Of a DNA stretch of 64,000 nt, positions 52,424-60,693 are shown one piece after another. A program made the position numbers and the translations under genes. The notes below the pieces were generated by a model. It was not told the origin of the DNA, did not search any database, and saw nothing but the letters and a program-made list of their open reading frames with translations. Numbering within the stretch: the first letter of the stretch is position 1; each line of letters opens with the position of its first letter. Source of the stretch: Streptomyces cirratus (lineage in GTDB: Bacteria > Actinomycetota > Actinomycetes > Streptomycetales > Streptomycetaceae); NCBI RefSeq assembly GCF_014650775.1, contig NZ_BMVP01000002.1:372001-436000 (forward strand), read 5' to 3'.

Positions 52424-52486
52424 TTGCGCGGTGTGCCACGATCACCGGCAACTGCCCACCGAAGCAAGGTGTTTGGGGTCTCGGTC

Positions 52487-53251
52487 ATGCGCTTGAAGGA
52501 ACGGTTCACGGCACGGACGGCGAGCGCCGTCCTGCTTCCCGCCCTGCTCCTCGCCGCCACGGGATGCGGCGGCGCCGCCGACAGCCCCGGCGCGGCCCCC
52601 GACGCGAAGGGCTCCCAAGCGCCGCGCGCCACGGCCACGCCCCCCGCCGGCTCGGCCGCCCCGGCCTCCCCCAAGGCCGCCGCGAGCAGGCTGGAGCGCT
52701 CGGCCCTGGAGCCGGGCGACCTCGACGGCTACCAGATCTCCGCGCAGGGCAAGAACCCCAACGCCCCCTCCGGCCAGCCCCAGGCCGACCGGAAGGCCTG
52801 CCAGCCCCTCGCCGACGTCATGGGCGACAAGCCGGACCCCGCGGCACAGGAGACCGTCAACCGGGGCGTCGGCTCGCAGAAGCAGGTCGGCCTCGCGGTC
52901 TCCGCCTCCGTCAGCTCCTATGCCGAAGCCGACGCCAAGCGACTGATGGACCGGCTGCGCGACGCCGTCGCCGAATGCGGTACGGGTTTCTCCGCCACCG
53001 TCCAGAAGCAGACCGGCAGCTACCGCGACGTGCAGCCCCTCGCGTACAAGACCGGCGGCGACGAGAACGTCAGCTGGACCACCACCGCCGTCGCCGGGGG
53101 CGTCTCGGCGCACGTCCACCTCGTCGTCGTCCGCCAGGGCGCCACCGTCGTGCGGCTGATGGCCCTCAACGTGGCCGACGCCGCGAAGAAGGCACAGGTG
53201 CCGCAAGAGGTGGCGGACAAGCAGCTCGAAAAGGTCCGCAAGGCGGGCTGA
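52487..53251 (+). CDS. Lipoprotein of unknown function
   Basis: This 254-residue lipoprotein has a signal (FTARTASAVLLPALLLAATGC, lipobox cysteine about residue 27). An Ala/Pro-rich linker to about residue 75 leads to a globular domain with LEPGDLDGYQIS, CQPLADVMGDK, SYAEADAKRLMDRLRDAVAECGTGFSA and a strand-rich end (VVVRQGATVVRLMALNVAD). The domain resembles actinobacterial surface lipoproteins of the sensor-like PknH type, but this is only a weak impression. It converges on the PspC gene. Confidence 0.8.
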   Translation: MRLKERFTARTASAVLLPALLLAATGCGGAADSPGAAPDAKGSQAPRATATPPAGSAAPASPKAAASRLERSALEPGDLDGYQISAQGKNPNAPSGQPQADRKACQPLADVMGDKPDPAAQETVNRGVGSQKQVGLAVSASVSSYAEADAKRLMDRLRDAVAECGTGFSATVQKQTGSYRDVQPLAYKTGGDENVSWTTTAVAGGVSAHVHLVVVRQGATVVRLMALNVADAAKKAQVPQEVADKQLEKVRKAG

Positions 53252-53276
53252 GCGGACGCGCCGGCGGCGGGGGCCG

Positions 53277-53489
53277 CTACCAGGCGGTCTGCGCCGAGCC
53301 CGCGCCCTGCTTCTCGTTCGGCAGCAGCAGCCACAGCGCCAGGTAGATCAGGAACTGCGGGCCGGGCAGCAGGCACGACAGGACGAAGATGATCCGCATC
53401 GTCCTCGCCCGCATTCCGAAGCGTCGCGCGAGACCGGCGCAGACGCCACCGATCATCCGTCCGTCACGGGGGCGGGTAATCGCGCTCAT
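53277..53489 (-). CDS. PspC-domain membrane protein
   Basis: This 70-residue protein is essentially one PspC domain: ITRPRDGRMIGGVCAGLARRFGMRARTMRIIFVLSCLLPGPQFLIYLALWLLLP, with one or two membrane helices. PspC proteins take part in envelope-stress responses. In streptomycetes small PspC proteins occur as stand-alone genes of unclear role. The C-terminal tail is short and polar. Confidence 0.88.
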   Translation of the reverse strand: MSAITRPRDGRMIGGVCAGLARRFGMRARTMRIIFVLSCLLPGPQFLIYLALWLLLPNEKQGAGSAQTAW

Positions 53490-53531
53490 GGGGTCTCTCC
53501 TCGTATCTCGGAACCGCTTTCCTGCGATGCC

Positions 53532-54155
53532 TCAATACTCGCGGGGGACCGCCGACAGAACCTCGGCCCAGGGGCTCACGTCGACCCTGGTAATTCTCGG
53601 GGTGGGCCCCTGAGAGCGCCGCAGCCTGGCCCTGAGGGCCGGTACCACCGCCGCGTGCACGAGCAGTGCGCCGACGGTGTTCAGCAGCACCGAGTCGACG
53701 TCGACGACCTGCCCCGGCACCCCGCTCTGGAGCATCGCGATGCTCAGCGAGAGCAGTGCGGCCGCGGCTCCCGAGCGGGCGAGCGAGGACCACGCCCCCA
53801 GCGGCGACCGGGCGAGGCGCCCGCCGGCCAGCGGCAGCAGCACCCCGAGCGGGGCCAGCAGGGCGAGCCCCCCGCCGATCCGGCGGGCCGCCTCCAGGGG
53901 CCCGTAGGCCAGGTCGGCCCGGATGCCGTCCAGCGGGGTCAGGTTCGCGGCGGCCGCCCAGGGCACGTCCAGCGGCCGCAGGGTCAGCCAGCCGACGAGG
54001 AGGAGGTGGGCGGCCAGCAGGGCCCCGCCGAAGAGCCGGAGCCGGAGGTGGATGGCTGTCGCGGCGTTGTCGCCGGCCTCATGACGCTGCACACCTGCGA
54101 GGACGCAACCCCCGGTGGCCGCGGTTCCGCTCCGCCCCGGTGTGACGGGACGCAC
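53532..54155 (-). CDS. VanZ-like membrane protein
   Basis: This protein of about 207 residues has four or five membrane helices. It has the VanZ pattern LVGWLTLRPLDV...NLTPLDGI, LALLAPLGVLLPLAGG, LLSLSIAMLQSGVPGQVVDVDSVLLNTVGALLVHA, where the RxxDVxDVLxNTxGxLLG-type signature is typical. VanZ-type proteins are linked to glycopeptide tolerance in some species but have no proven general function. GTG 54155 lies just after the PH-domain gene's stop; GTG 54092 is an alternative that gives 186 residues. Confidence 0.82.
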   Translation of the reverse strand: MRPVTPGRSGTAATGGCVLAGVQRHEAGDNAATAIHLRLRLFGGALLAAHLLLVGWLTLRPLDVPWAAAANLTPLDGIRADLAYGPLEAARRIGGGLALLAPLGVLLPLAGGRLARSPLGAWSSLARSGAAAALLSLSIAMLQSGVPGQVVDVDSVLLNTVGALLVHAAVVPALRARLRRSQGPTPRITRVDVSPWAEVLSAVPREY

Positions 54156-54161
54156 CCGCTC

Positions 54162-54791
54162 CTACCCCAGCGCCAGCAGCACGATCAGGAGCACCGCACC
54201 CGCCGCGGCCGGCGCGATGACCTCGTACGACCAGCGGACCTTGACGCCGCCCCGGGCGCCCTCGCGCGCCGCCCCGCGCTCGGCCAGTTCCTGCAGCTCG
54301 TCCACGACCTTGTCGGCGAGCGCCCGCGGCGGCCCCTGGGTGACCGCGCCCGTCGCCGGCTCCGTGCCCCCGGCGACCGCCTTGGCACCCCGGCCGTACT
54401 GGCGCTGCGCCTTCTTCCGCTCCCGCAAGGACACCGGGACCGACCACAGCTGGTACTTCTCGCCCTCCGCCAGCACCTCCGCCGAATACCCGGCGCGCAC
54501 CACGTCCACGGAGCCCCAGGGCAGCTCGATGACGCGGAAGGGGTTGCGGACCCGCATCCGGTCGTCGTTGGCGAAGACGGCCGGCCGGATGGTGAAGGCG
54601 ACGGTCAGCGGTACGGCGCACAGCGCGACGGCCAGGCCGATCCAGCGCGTGCGGCCGTCCCCGTACAGGACGGCGTCCCCGCACAGCCACACGATCAGCG
54701 CGAGGGTCAGTACCCCGGTCACGACGGCCATGGACGATCGGTAGACGCGATCGGCGTAGACCGGCCCGTCGGCGGGCTGCTGGCTGCTCAT
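54162..54791 (-). CDS. PH-domain (bPH) membrane protein
   Basis: This 209-residue protein has two N-terminal membrane helices (MAVVTGVLTLALIVWLCGDAV, WIGLAVALCAVPLTVAFTI) and a short bacterial PH-like region. That region is AVFANDDRMRVRNPFRVIELPWGSVDVVRAGYSAEVLAEGEKYQLWSVPVSL (about 72-122), as in actinobacterial Rv1476/Rv2091-type PH domain proteins. A helical segment and a C-terminal membrane helix (VIAPAAAGAVLLIVLLALG) follow. It is probably cotranscribed with the VanZ-like gene. Function is unknown. Confidence 0.83.
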   Translation of the reverse strand: MSSQQPADGPVYADRVYRSSMAVVTGVLTLALIVWLCGDAVLYGDGRTRWIGLAVALCAVPLTVAFTIRPAVFANDDRMRVRNPFRVIELPWGSVDVVRAGYSAEVLAEGEKYQLWSVPVSLRERKKAQRQYGRGAKAVAGGTEPATGAVTQGPPRALADKVVDELQELAERGAAREGARGGVKVRWSYEVIAPAAAGAVLLIVLLALG

Positions 54792-54816
54792 GCGCCCGAT
54801 TCTGCCTCACGCCGTC

Positions 54817-55422
54817 TCAGCCGACGAGATCGGCGTACACGATGATGTTGTCGGGGCGGTGGCCGTCGGTGAGCTCGCCGCCGCAGGTGATGACGCGCAG
54901 CTCCGGACGGGTGGTGTTCCCGTACACCTTGGCGGTGGGGAACGCCTTCTTGCCGACCTGCTCCAGCTCGCGCACGCGGAAGAGCGCCGTGCTGCCGTCG
55001 GCCCGGGTGACGCCGATCTCGTCGCCGGTGCGGACGTGCGAGACGTCCCTCAGCACGCCCGGCCCGCGGGCGGTGTCGAAGTGCCCGATCAGCACGGCCG
55101 GACCGGTCTCGCCGGGGGTGACGCCCTTGGTGTACCAGCCGATCTTGTCCCCGTCCGAGACCGGGGGCACCTCGACGGTGCCGTCCGCGGCCAGGCCCAG
55201 TCGCAGCACCGGGGAGGCGTCCACCCCGGCCGAGGGGATGCGTACGCGTACGGGCGCGGAGGCGGCCAGGGGTGCGGCCGTCGCCGGGGCCGCGGGGGCG
55301 GCCGCGGGGGCGACGGCGGGCGGCGCGGCGGGGTCGGTGGCGCCGGTGGTGGCGCCGCCGCAGCCGGTCAGGGCGGCGGCGAGGAGTACGGCGGCCAGGA
55401 GCGGGCGTGTGCGGTGGGTCAT
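54817..55422 (-). CDS. Class F sortase
   Basis: This 201-residue sortase has an N-terminal lipoprotein-like signal (LLAAVLLAAALTGCGG, lipobox cysteine about residue 21). A Pro/Ala linker leads to the catalytic domain RVRIPSAGVDASPVLRLGL...DKIGWYTKGVTPGETGPAVLIGHFDT. The catalytic histidine is in IGHFD, the cysteine in VITCGGE and the arginine in GHRPDNIIVYA. Sortases join sorting-signal proteins to the cell envelope. The gene immediately upstream encodes a secreted protein with a sorting-signal-like C-terminus, which is probably its substrate. The start is ATG 55422. Confidence 0.92.
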   Translation of the reverse strand: MTHRTRPLLAAVLLAAALTGCGGATTGATDPAAPPAVAPAAAPAAPATAAPLAASAPVRVRIPSAGVDASPVLRLGLAADGTVEVPPVSDGDKIGWYTKGVTPGETGPAVLIGHFDTARGPGVLRDVSHVRTGDEIGVTRADGSTALFRVRELEQVGKKAFPTAKVYGNTTRPELRVITCGGELTDGHRPDNIIVYADLVG

Positions 55423-55443
55423 CGGGGGCTCCGGGAAACGGGG

Positions 55444-55474
55444 CCGGCGGGCCACCGCGGAGGTGGCCCGCCGG
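55444..55474 (-). terminator. Stem-loop between substrate and sortase genes
   Basis: CCGGCGGGCCACC and GGTGGCCCGCCGG form a perfect 13-bp stem with a five-base loop. It lies between the upstream secreted-protein gene and the sortase, so it may limit sortase expression relative to its substrate. Confidence 0.75.
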
Positions 55475-55505
55475 AGGCAGGTCGGGGGAGTGCGGGCCGT
55501 ACGCG

Positions 55506-56543
55506 TCAGCGCTGGGCGCGGCGGCGGATCAGGAAGGCGGCCCCGACCGCGGCCAGTACGGCGGCCAGCCCGGCGCCGGCGGCCACGGTGGTGGCGTTGC
55601 CGGTCTCCTCGGCGGCGATCTCCGCCCCGGCGGCGACCGGGCCCTGGGGCACGACCACGGTCTGCGCACCCGTCTGGGGCTTCACGTCGGCGACGGGCTT
55701 GACGTCGGCCGGGGCGGCAGGCTTGGCGGCGGTGGACGGCGTGGCGGTGGACGGCGTGGCGGCGGACGGGGTGGCGGCGGACGGGGAGGGCTTGGGCGCG
55801 GGCTTGTCGGTGCCCTGGCCCTCCGTGACCTTGTAGTCCGGCTTGCAGCCCTTGGGCAGAGCCGGGAAGGCGGTCCGGCCGAGCGGCGTGTCGCCGCCCT
55901 GGGCCTTCCACTCGAAGATCGGCGCCGCCCCGCTCGGGTTGACGATGCGCGCGATGATGCCGTCGGACGCGGGCAGCGCGGGGAAGGTGCGGTCCAGGTG
56001 GCGCCAGTTGTCGGTGACGTCCGTCCGGATGGTGACCTCCGGGCCCGCGGTGGACATCGCGACGTCGGCGAAGAGGGCCCCGCCGAGGGCGACCTCCTTG
56101 GTCTCCGTCCCGCAGACCGGACCGGTCTTGCCCTTGGGCAGCGGGTAGGACTTGGCCACCCCGTCCGTGGTGACGACGAGCACCGGGGCGGCCGTCTCCG
56201 CCTTGGTGAGCCGCAGCTGCAGACCGTTGGCCGCAAGGGCGGGGTGCGTGCGGTCCACCACCGCCACCACGCGGACCATGTAGTCGTCGCCCGGCTTCCA
56301 GTTCGGGCCCACGGCGCGGATCCAGGCCTCGGGGCCCTCGGCGCCGTTGCGCAGCACCGCGACCAGGCCCTTGCCGATGTAGACCGGCTCGCCCGTGTAG
56401 CGGCCCTCGTCCGACACCGATCCGGTTGCCGCGGTCCCGGCAGCGGTCTGCGGGGCGGGCGCGGCGAGCGCCGTCGCGGCCGGCGCGAGCAGGGCGCCGG
56501 CGAGGGCGGCGGTGACGATCGAGGTGCGGAGGGCGGAACGCAT
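55506..56543 (-). CDS. Secreted protein with sortase-type C-terminal anchor
   Basis: This 345-residue protein has a signal peptide (TSIVTAALAGALLAPAATALAAP) and an extracellular domain of beta-rich character (VYIGKGLVAVLRNGAEGPEAWIRAVGPNWKPGDDYMVRVVAVVD..., with one cysteine pair). A Pro/Ala/Thr-rich repeat region (ATPSAATPS type) follows. The end is AAEETGN, a hydrophobic helix (TTVAAGAGLAAVLAAVGAAFLI) and RRRAQR. That is the layout of a sorting signal, but with EETG in place of LPxTG or LAxTG. The adjacent class F sortase is the likely partner. The start is ATG 56543. Confidence 0.8.
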   Translation of the reverse strand: MRSALRTSIVTAALAGALLAPAATALAAPAPQTAAGTAATGSVSDEGRYTGEPVYIGKGLVAVLRNGAEGPEAWIRAVGPNWKPGDDYMVRVVAVVDRTHPALAANGLQLRLTKAETAAPVLVVTTDGVAKSYPLPKGKTGPVCGTETKEVALGGALFADVAMSTAGPEVTIRTDVTDNWRHLDRTFPALPASDGIIARIVNPSGAAPIFEWKAQGGDTPLGRTAFPALPKGCKPDYKVTEGQGTDKPAPKPSPSAATPSAATPSTATPSTAAKPAAPADVKPVADVKPQTGAQTVVVPQGPVAAGAEIAAEETGNATTVAAGAGLAAVLAAVGAAFLIRRRAQR

Positions 56544-56817
56544 AACGACTCCAGGAAGCATTGTCGCGGGAAGGTGGGAGAGTCGCATGCCCCTTTTCTC
56601 TACGGGTTCTCTGCCGAAGCTTTCATCCGGAGGTCTGGCGGGCTGCTGAAGAGAAATTTACGGATCTTGTTCGACCGGAACGTGGGGTTTCTGTCCGCGC
56701 CGTGTAACAGCAAAACCGGAGGTCAGCGGTCCGCAGGGCGGGCTGCGGCCGGACGCCCGCCGCGCCCGGATGCGGGAGAGCGCGCACAGATGTGCACCGG
56801 CGGGGGGTGACATGTCG
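56544..56817. other. Divergent intergenic region without a gene
   Basis: About 275 bases separate the sortase-substrate start from the deoC operator. The central part (about 56590-56720) is distinctly AT-richer than the surroundings, containing AGAGAAATTTACGG and TAACAGCAAAACC. It probably holds the promoter of the sortase-substrate gene. No RNA gene or known riboswitch was recognised. Confidence 0.4.
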
Positions 56818-56829
56818 CTACGCGCGTAG
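56818..56829. promoter_or_regulatory. Nucleoside-regulon operator 5
   Basis: CTACGCGCGTAG is a perfect palindrome. It lies inside the spacer of a candidate promoter, GTGACA (56807-56812) and TATGCT (56831-56836). The deoC GTG begins seven bases after the -10 box, so the transcript is probably leaderless and the operator would block RNA polymerase directly. Confidence 0.7.
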
Positions 56830-56842
56830 ATATGCTCATCTG

Positions 56843-57811
56843 GTGACCATGCCCACCACCCTCACCGCATTCGCTGACGTGACGACGTCCGACAGTGCGC
56901 TGCGCCGCTTCCTGCACGGGCTGCCCGGCGTAGACGCAGTCGGACTGGAGGCCCGCGCGGCCTCCCTCGGCACCCGCTCGATCAAGACGACGGCCAAGGC
57001 GTACGCCATCGACCTGGCCATCTCGATGATCGACCTGACCACGCTTGAGGGTGCGGACACCCCGGGCAAGGTACGGGCGCTCTCCGCCAAGGCCGTCAAC
57101 CCCGACCCGACCGACCGCACGACGCCCATGACCGCCGCGGTCTGCGTCTACCCGGACATGGTGGCCACCGCCAAGGCCGCCCTGAACGGCGCCGACGTCA
57201 AGGTGGCCTCCGTCGCGACCGCCTTCCCGGCCGGCCGCGCCGCGCTGCCCGTCAAGCTCGCGGACACCCGTGACGCCGTCGCCGCCGGCGCCGACGAGAT
57301 CGACATGGTCATCGACCGTGGCGCCTTCCTCGCCGGCCGCTACCTGGACACGTACGAGCTGATCAAGTCCGTCAAGGAGGCGTGCGTGCGTCCCGACGGG
57401 AGTGCCGCCCGCCTCAAGGTCATCTTCGAGACCGGCGAGCTGTCGACGTACGACAACATCCGCCGCGCCTCCTGGATCGGCATGCTCGCGGGCGCCGACT
57501 TCATCAAGACCTCCACCGGCAAGGTCGGCGTCAACGCCACCCCCGCCAACACCCTCCTGATGCTCGAAGCCGTCCGGGACTTCAAGGAGCAGACTGGAAT
57601 CCAGATCGGCGTGAAGCCGGCCGGCGGCATCCGCACCACCAAGGACGCGATCAAGTTCCTGGTCCTGGTCAACGAGACCGTGGGCGAGGACTGGCTGAGC
57701 AACCACTGGTTCCGCTTCGGCGCCTCCAGCCTGCTCAACGACCTGCTGATGCAGCGGCAGAAGCTGAGCACCGGCCGTTACTCCGGTCCCGACTACGTGA
57801 CGGTGGACTGA
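56843..57811 (+). CDS. deoC: Deoxyribose-phosphate aldolase (DERA)
   Basis: This 322-residue class-I aldolase splits 2-deoxyribose-5-phosphate into glyceraldehyde-3-phosphate and acetaldehyde. The barrel contains TPMTAAVCVYPDMV, VASVATAFPAGRA, GADEIDMVIDRGAFLAG, LKVIFETGEL and GADFIKTSTGKVG with the Schiff-base lysine. GVKPAGGIRTTKDA holds the phosphate loop. It is longer than the E. coli enzyme by about 60 residues at the N-terminus, as in other actinobacteria. GTG 56843 fits a leaderless transcript; ATG 56849 is the alternative. It is followed after 5 bp by an aldehyde dehydrogenase gene. Confidence 0.95.
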   Translation: MTMPTTLTAFADVTTSDSALRRFLHGLPGVDAVGLEARAASLGTRSIKTTAKAYAIDLAISMIDLTTLEGADTPGKVRALSAKAVNPDPTDRTTPMTAAVCVYPDMVATAKAALNGADVKVASVATAFPAGRAALPVKLADTRDAVAAGADEIDMVIDRGAFLAGRYLDTYELIKSVKEACVRPDGSAARLKVIFETGELSTYDNIRRASWIGMLAGADFIKTSTGKVGVNATPANTLLMLEAVRDFKEQTGIQIGVKPAGGIRTTKDAIKFLVLVNETVGEDWLSNHWFRFGASSLLNDLLMQRQKLSTGRYSGPDYVTVD

Positions 57812-57816
57812 TCACC

Positions 57817-59253
57817 ATGGCATCTGTATTCGAATACGCGCCGGCTCCCGAGTCCCGCTCGGTCGTCGACATCGCCCCCTCCTACGGGCTCTTCATCGAC
57901 GGCGAGTTCACCGACGCCGCCGACGGCAAGGTCTTCAAGACCGTCTCGCCGTCGTCCGAAGAGGTCCTCGCCGAGGTCGCCCAGGCCGGCGCCGCCGATG
58001 TCGACCGCGCCGTCAAGGCCGCCCGCAAGGCCTTCGAGAAGTGGTCCGCGCTGCCCGGCTCCGAGCGCGCCAAGTACCTCTTCCGCATCGCCCGCATCAT
58101 CCAGGAGCGCAGCCGCGAGCTGGCCGTCCTGGAGACCCTGGACAACGGCAAGCCGATCAAGGAGACCCGCGACGCGGACCTCCCCCTGGTGGCCGCGCAC
58201 TTCTTCTACTACGCGGGCTGGGCCGACAAGCTCGACCACGCCGGCTACGGCGCGAACCCGCGCCCGCTCGGCGTCGCCGGCCAGGTCATCCCCTGGAACT
58301 TCCCGCTGCTGATGCTCGCGTGGAAGATCGCCCCCGCGCTCGCCACCGGCAACACGGTCGTCCTCAAGCCCGCCGAGACCACCCCGCTCTCCGCCCTCTT
58401 CTTCGCGGACATCTGCCGCCAGGCCGGTCTGCCCAAGGGCGTCGTCAACATCCTCACCGGATACGGCGACGCGGGCGCGGCCCTCGTCGAGCACCCGGAC
58501 GTCAACAAGGTCGCCTTCACCGGCTCCACGGCCGTGGGCAAGAAGATCGCCCGCCACGTCGCCGGAACCGACAAGAAGGTCACCCTGGAGCTCGGCGGCA
58601 AGGGCGCCAACATCGTCTTCGACGACGCCCCCGTCGACCAGGCCGTCGAGGGCATCGTCACCGGCATCTTCTTCAACCAGGGCCAGGTCTGCTGCGCGGG
58701 CTCGCGCCTGCTGGTCCAGGAGTCGATCCACGACGAGCTGCTGCACTCCCTCAAGCGCCGCCTGAGCACCCTGCGCCTGGGCGACCCGCTCGACAAGAAC
58801 ACCGACATCGGCGCGATCAACTCCGCCGAGCAGCTGGCCCGGATCACCGCGCTCGCCGACACCGGCGAGGCCGAGGGCGCCGAGCGCTGGTCCCCGGCGT
58901 GCGAGCTGCCGTCCTCCGGCTACTGGTTCGCGCCGACCCTCTTCACCAACGTCACCCAGGCGCACATCGTCGCCCGCGACGAGATCTTCGGTCCGGTGCT
59001 GTCCGTACTGACCTTCCGTACGCCCGACGAGGCCGTGGCGAAGGCCAACAACAGCCAGTACGGCCTGTCCGCCGGCATCTGGACGGAGAAGGGCTCCCGC
59101 ATCCTCGCGGTGGCGAACAAGCTCCGCGCGGGTGTGGTGTGGGCCAACACGTTCAACAAGTTCGACCCGACCTCGCCCTTCGGCGGCTACAAGGAGTCGG
59201 GCTTCGGCCGCGAGGGCGGTCGCCACGGCCTGGAGGCTTACCTCGATGTCTGA
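57817..59253 (+). CDS. Aldehyde dehydrogenase
   Basis: This 478-residue NAD(P)-dependent aldehyde dehydrogenase has all catalytic parts. GVAGQVIPWNFPLLMLAWKIAPALATGNTVVLKPAE carries the asparagine (WN) and cofactor lysine, VAFTGSTAVGKKI the coenzyme loop, and LELGGKGANIV the general base glutamate. FFNQGQVCCAGSR carries the nucleophile at C292. It lies 5 bp after deoC, whose product acetaldehyde is a natural substrate, giving acetate; this role is inferred from context. Its 3' end overlaps the second dehydrogenase-like gene by 8 bp (ATGTCTGA). Confidence 0.93.
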   Translation: MASVFEYAPAPESRSVVDIAPSYGLFIDGEFTDAADGKVFKTVSPSSEEVLAEVAQAGAADVDRAVKAARKAFEKWSALPGSERAKYLFRIARIIQERSRELAVLETLDNGKPIKETRDADLPLVAAHFFYYAGWADKLDHAGYGANPRPLGVAGQVIPWNFPLLMLAWKIAPALATGNTVVLKPAETTPLSALFFADICRQAGLPKGVVNILTGYGDAGAALVEHPDVNKVAFTGSTAVGKKIARHVAGTDKKVTLELGGKGANIVFDDAPVDQAVEGIVTGIFFNQGQVCCAGSRLLVQESIHDELLHSLKRRLSTLRLGDPLDKNTDIGAINSAEQLARITALADTGEAEGAERWSPACELPSSGYWFAPTLFTNVTQAHIVARDEIFGPVLSVLTFRTPDEAVAKANNSQYGLSAGIWTEKGSRILAVANKLRAGVVWANTFNKFDPTSPFGGYKESGFGREGGRHGLEAYLDV

Positions 59254-60142
59254 GACGACCACGCGTCTGAACGTCTTCAAAACCTACAAGCTGTACGTCG
59301 GGGGCAAGTTCCCCCGCTCCGAGAGCGGCCGGGTGTACGAGGTGAGCGACTCGAAGGGCAACTGGCTGGCCAACGCCCCGCTGGCCTCCCGCAAGGACGC
59401 GCGCGACGCGGTCGTCGCCGCCCGCAAGGCGTTCGGCGGCTGGGCGGGAGCGACCGCGTACAACCGCGGTCAGATCCTCTACCGCATCGCCGAGATGCTG
59501 GAGGGCCGCCGGGAGCAGTTCGTCCGCGAGGTCGGCGAGGCCGAGGGGCTGTCCAAGTCCAAGGCCGCCGCCGTCGTCGACGCGGCCATCGACCGCTGGG
59601 TCTGGTACGCGGGCTGGACCGACAAGATCGGCCAGGTCGTGGGCGCCGCCAACCCGGTCGCGGGTCCGTTCTTCAACCTGTCCACGCCGGAGCCGACCGG
59701 TGTCGTCACCGTCGTCGCGCCGCAGGACTCGTCGTTCCTCGGCCTGGTCAGCGTCATCGCGCCGGTCATCGCCACGGGCAACACGGCCGTGGTGATCGCC
59801 TCGGAGGAGTCCCCGCTCCCCGCCCTCTCGCTCGGCGAGGTGCTGGCGACCTCCGACCTGCCGGGCGGTGTGGTCAACATCCTGTCCGGCAAGGCCGCCG
59901 AGATGGGCCCGCACCTGGCGTCCCACCAGGACGTCAACGCGATCGACCTGGCGGGCGCCGACGCGGCGCTGGCCAAGGAGCTGGAGATCGCCGCGGCCGA
60001 CAACCTCAAGCGCGTCCTGCGTCCACAGCCTGTGGACGACTGGACCGCCGACCCGGGCACGTCGCGCATGACGGCGTTCCTGGAGACCAAGACGGTCTGG
60101 CACCCCACGGGTTCGCTGGGCGCGTCCGGCTCGTCGTACTAG
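59246..60142 (+). CDS. Truncated aldehyde dehydrogenase-like protein lacking the catalytic cysteine domain
   Basis: This 298-residue protein has only the first part of an aldehyde dehydrogenase. It has KLYVGGKFPRSESGRVYEV, the NAD-domain helices (AVVAARKAFGGWAGATAYNRGQILYRIAEMLEGR), and a degenerate PTGVVTVVAPQDSSFLGLVSVIAPVIATGNTAVVIASEE in place of the PWN motif. It then ends after LPGGVVNILSG and a short tail. The glutamate and cysteine motifs are absent, so it should be inactive alone. A similar pseudo-dehydrogenase half occurs fused in ALDH16 proteins. It probably partners the full enzyme to which it is translationally coupled. Confidence 0.88.
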   Translation: MSETTTRLNVFKTYKLYVGGKFPRSESGRVYEVSDSKGNWLANAPLASRKDARDAVVAARKAFGGWAGATAYNRGQILYRIAEMLEGRREQFVREVGEAEGLSKSKAAAVVDAAIDRWVWYAGWTDKIGQVVGAANPVAGPFFNLSTPEPTGVVTVVAPQDSSFLGLVSVIAPVIATGNTAVVIASEESPLPALSLGEVLATSDLPGGVVNILSGKAAEMGPHLASHQDVNAIDLAGADAALAKELEIAAADNLKRVLRPQPVDDWTADPGTSRMTAFLETKTVWHPTGSLGASGSSY

Positions 60143-60159
60143 GGCGGCCCACGAGAACC

Positions 60160-60197
60160 GGCCCCGGCAGCGTCCCCCGCGCTGTCGGGGCCTTCGT
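60160..60197 (+). terminator. Terminator of the deoC-aldehyde dehydrogenase operon
   Basis: GGCCCCGGCAGCG and CGCTGTCGGGGCC pair over 13 bp (one G-U) with a short loop, followed by TTCGTGTT, 18 bases after the last stop. Confidence 0.8.
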
Positions 60198-60211
60198 GTT
60201 GCCCGGTCCGG

Positions 60212-60538
60212 TTACTTGCCTCCGGGCAGCAGCGGGCCCAGGAGCGAGCCCGCGGCGGCGGTGGGCAGTTCACCGACCGACGGGCCCTGCGTCAGGATGC
60301 CGGTGACCATGGTGGTGCCGACCGCCGGGAAGTCCGCGACCTTGGTGCCCACGCCGTTGTCCAGCGGGTCGACACCGGTGTGGGCGAGCGGGTTCACCTT
60401 GAGGTTCGCGATCGGGTCGGTGACGCCGGCCAGGGCGGCCGGGACGGAGAGTTCGCCCGCCTGCGCGCCGCCGGCGGCCATCGCCAGGGCCGCACCGGCC
60501 ATCGAGAGGGTCAGGCCTGCGGTACGGAGAGCTGCCAT
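60212..60538 (-). CDS. Small secreted protein of unknown function
   Basis: This 108-residue protein has a signal peptide (AALRTAGLTLSMAGAALAMAAGGAQA, cleavage about residue 27). The mature chain, GELSVPAALAGVTDPIANLKVNPLAHTGVDPLDNGVGTKVADFPAVG..., ends SLLGPLLPGGK. There are no cysteines and no known domain. The DP-N/DP-L repeats suggest a short beta structure. The start is ATG 60538 with GGCGGG upstream. It converges on the deoC operon terminator. Confidence 0.78.
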   Translation of the reverse strand: MAALRTAGLTLSMAGAALAMAAGGAQAGELSVPAALAGVTDPIANLKVNPLAHTGVDPLDNGVGTKVADFPAVGTTMVTGILTQGPSVGELPTAAAGSLLGPLLPGGK

Positions 60539-60693
60539 GAGGATCCCGCCTAGGTCGTAGTCGCGTGCGCACGCAGCGTAGTGGAGCGGTGGGCCGGGTT
60601 TCCAACCGGCGGTCCGCCCCCGCGTGTGAGAGTCCTCGCAGGACGCGTCACCGATGTACCGGTACGGCAGGTGATGGTTCACACTGGTGTCCC

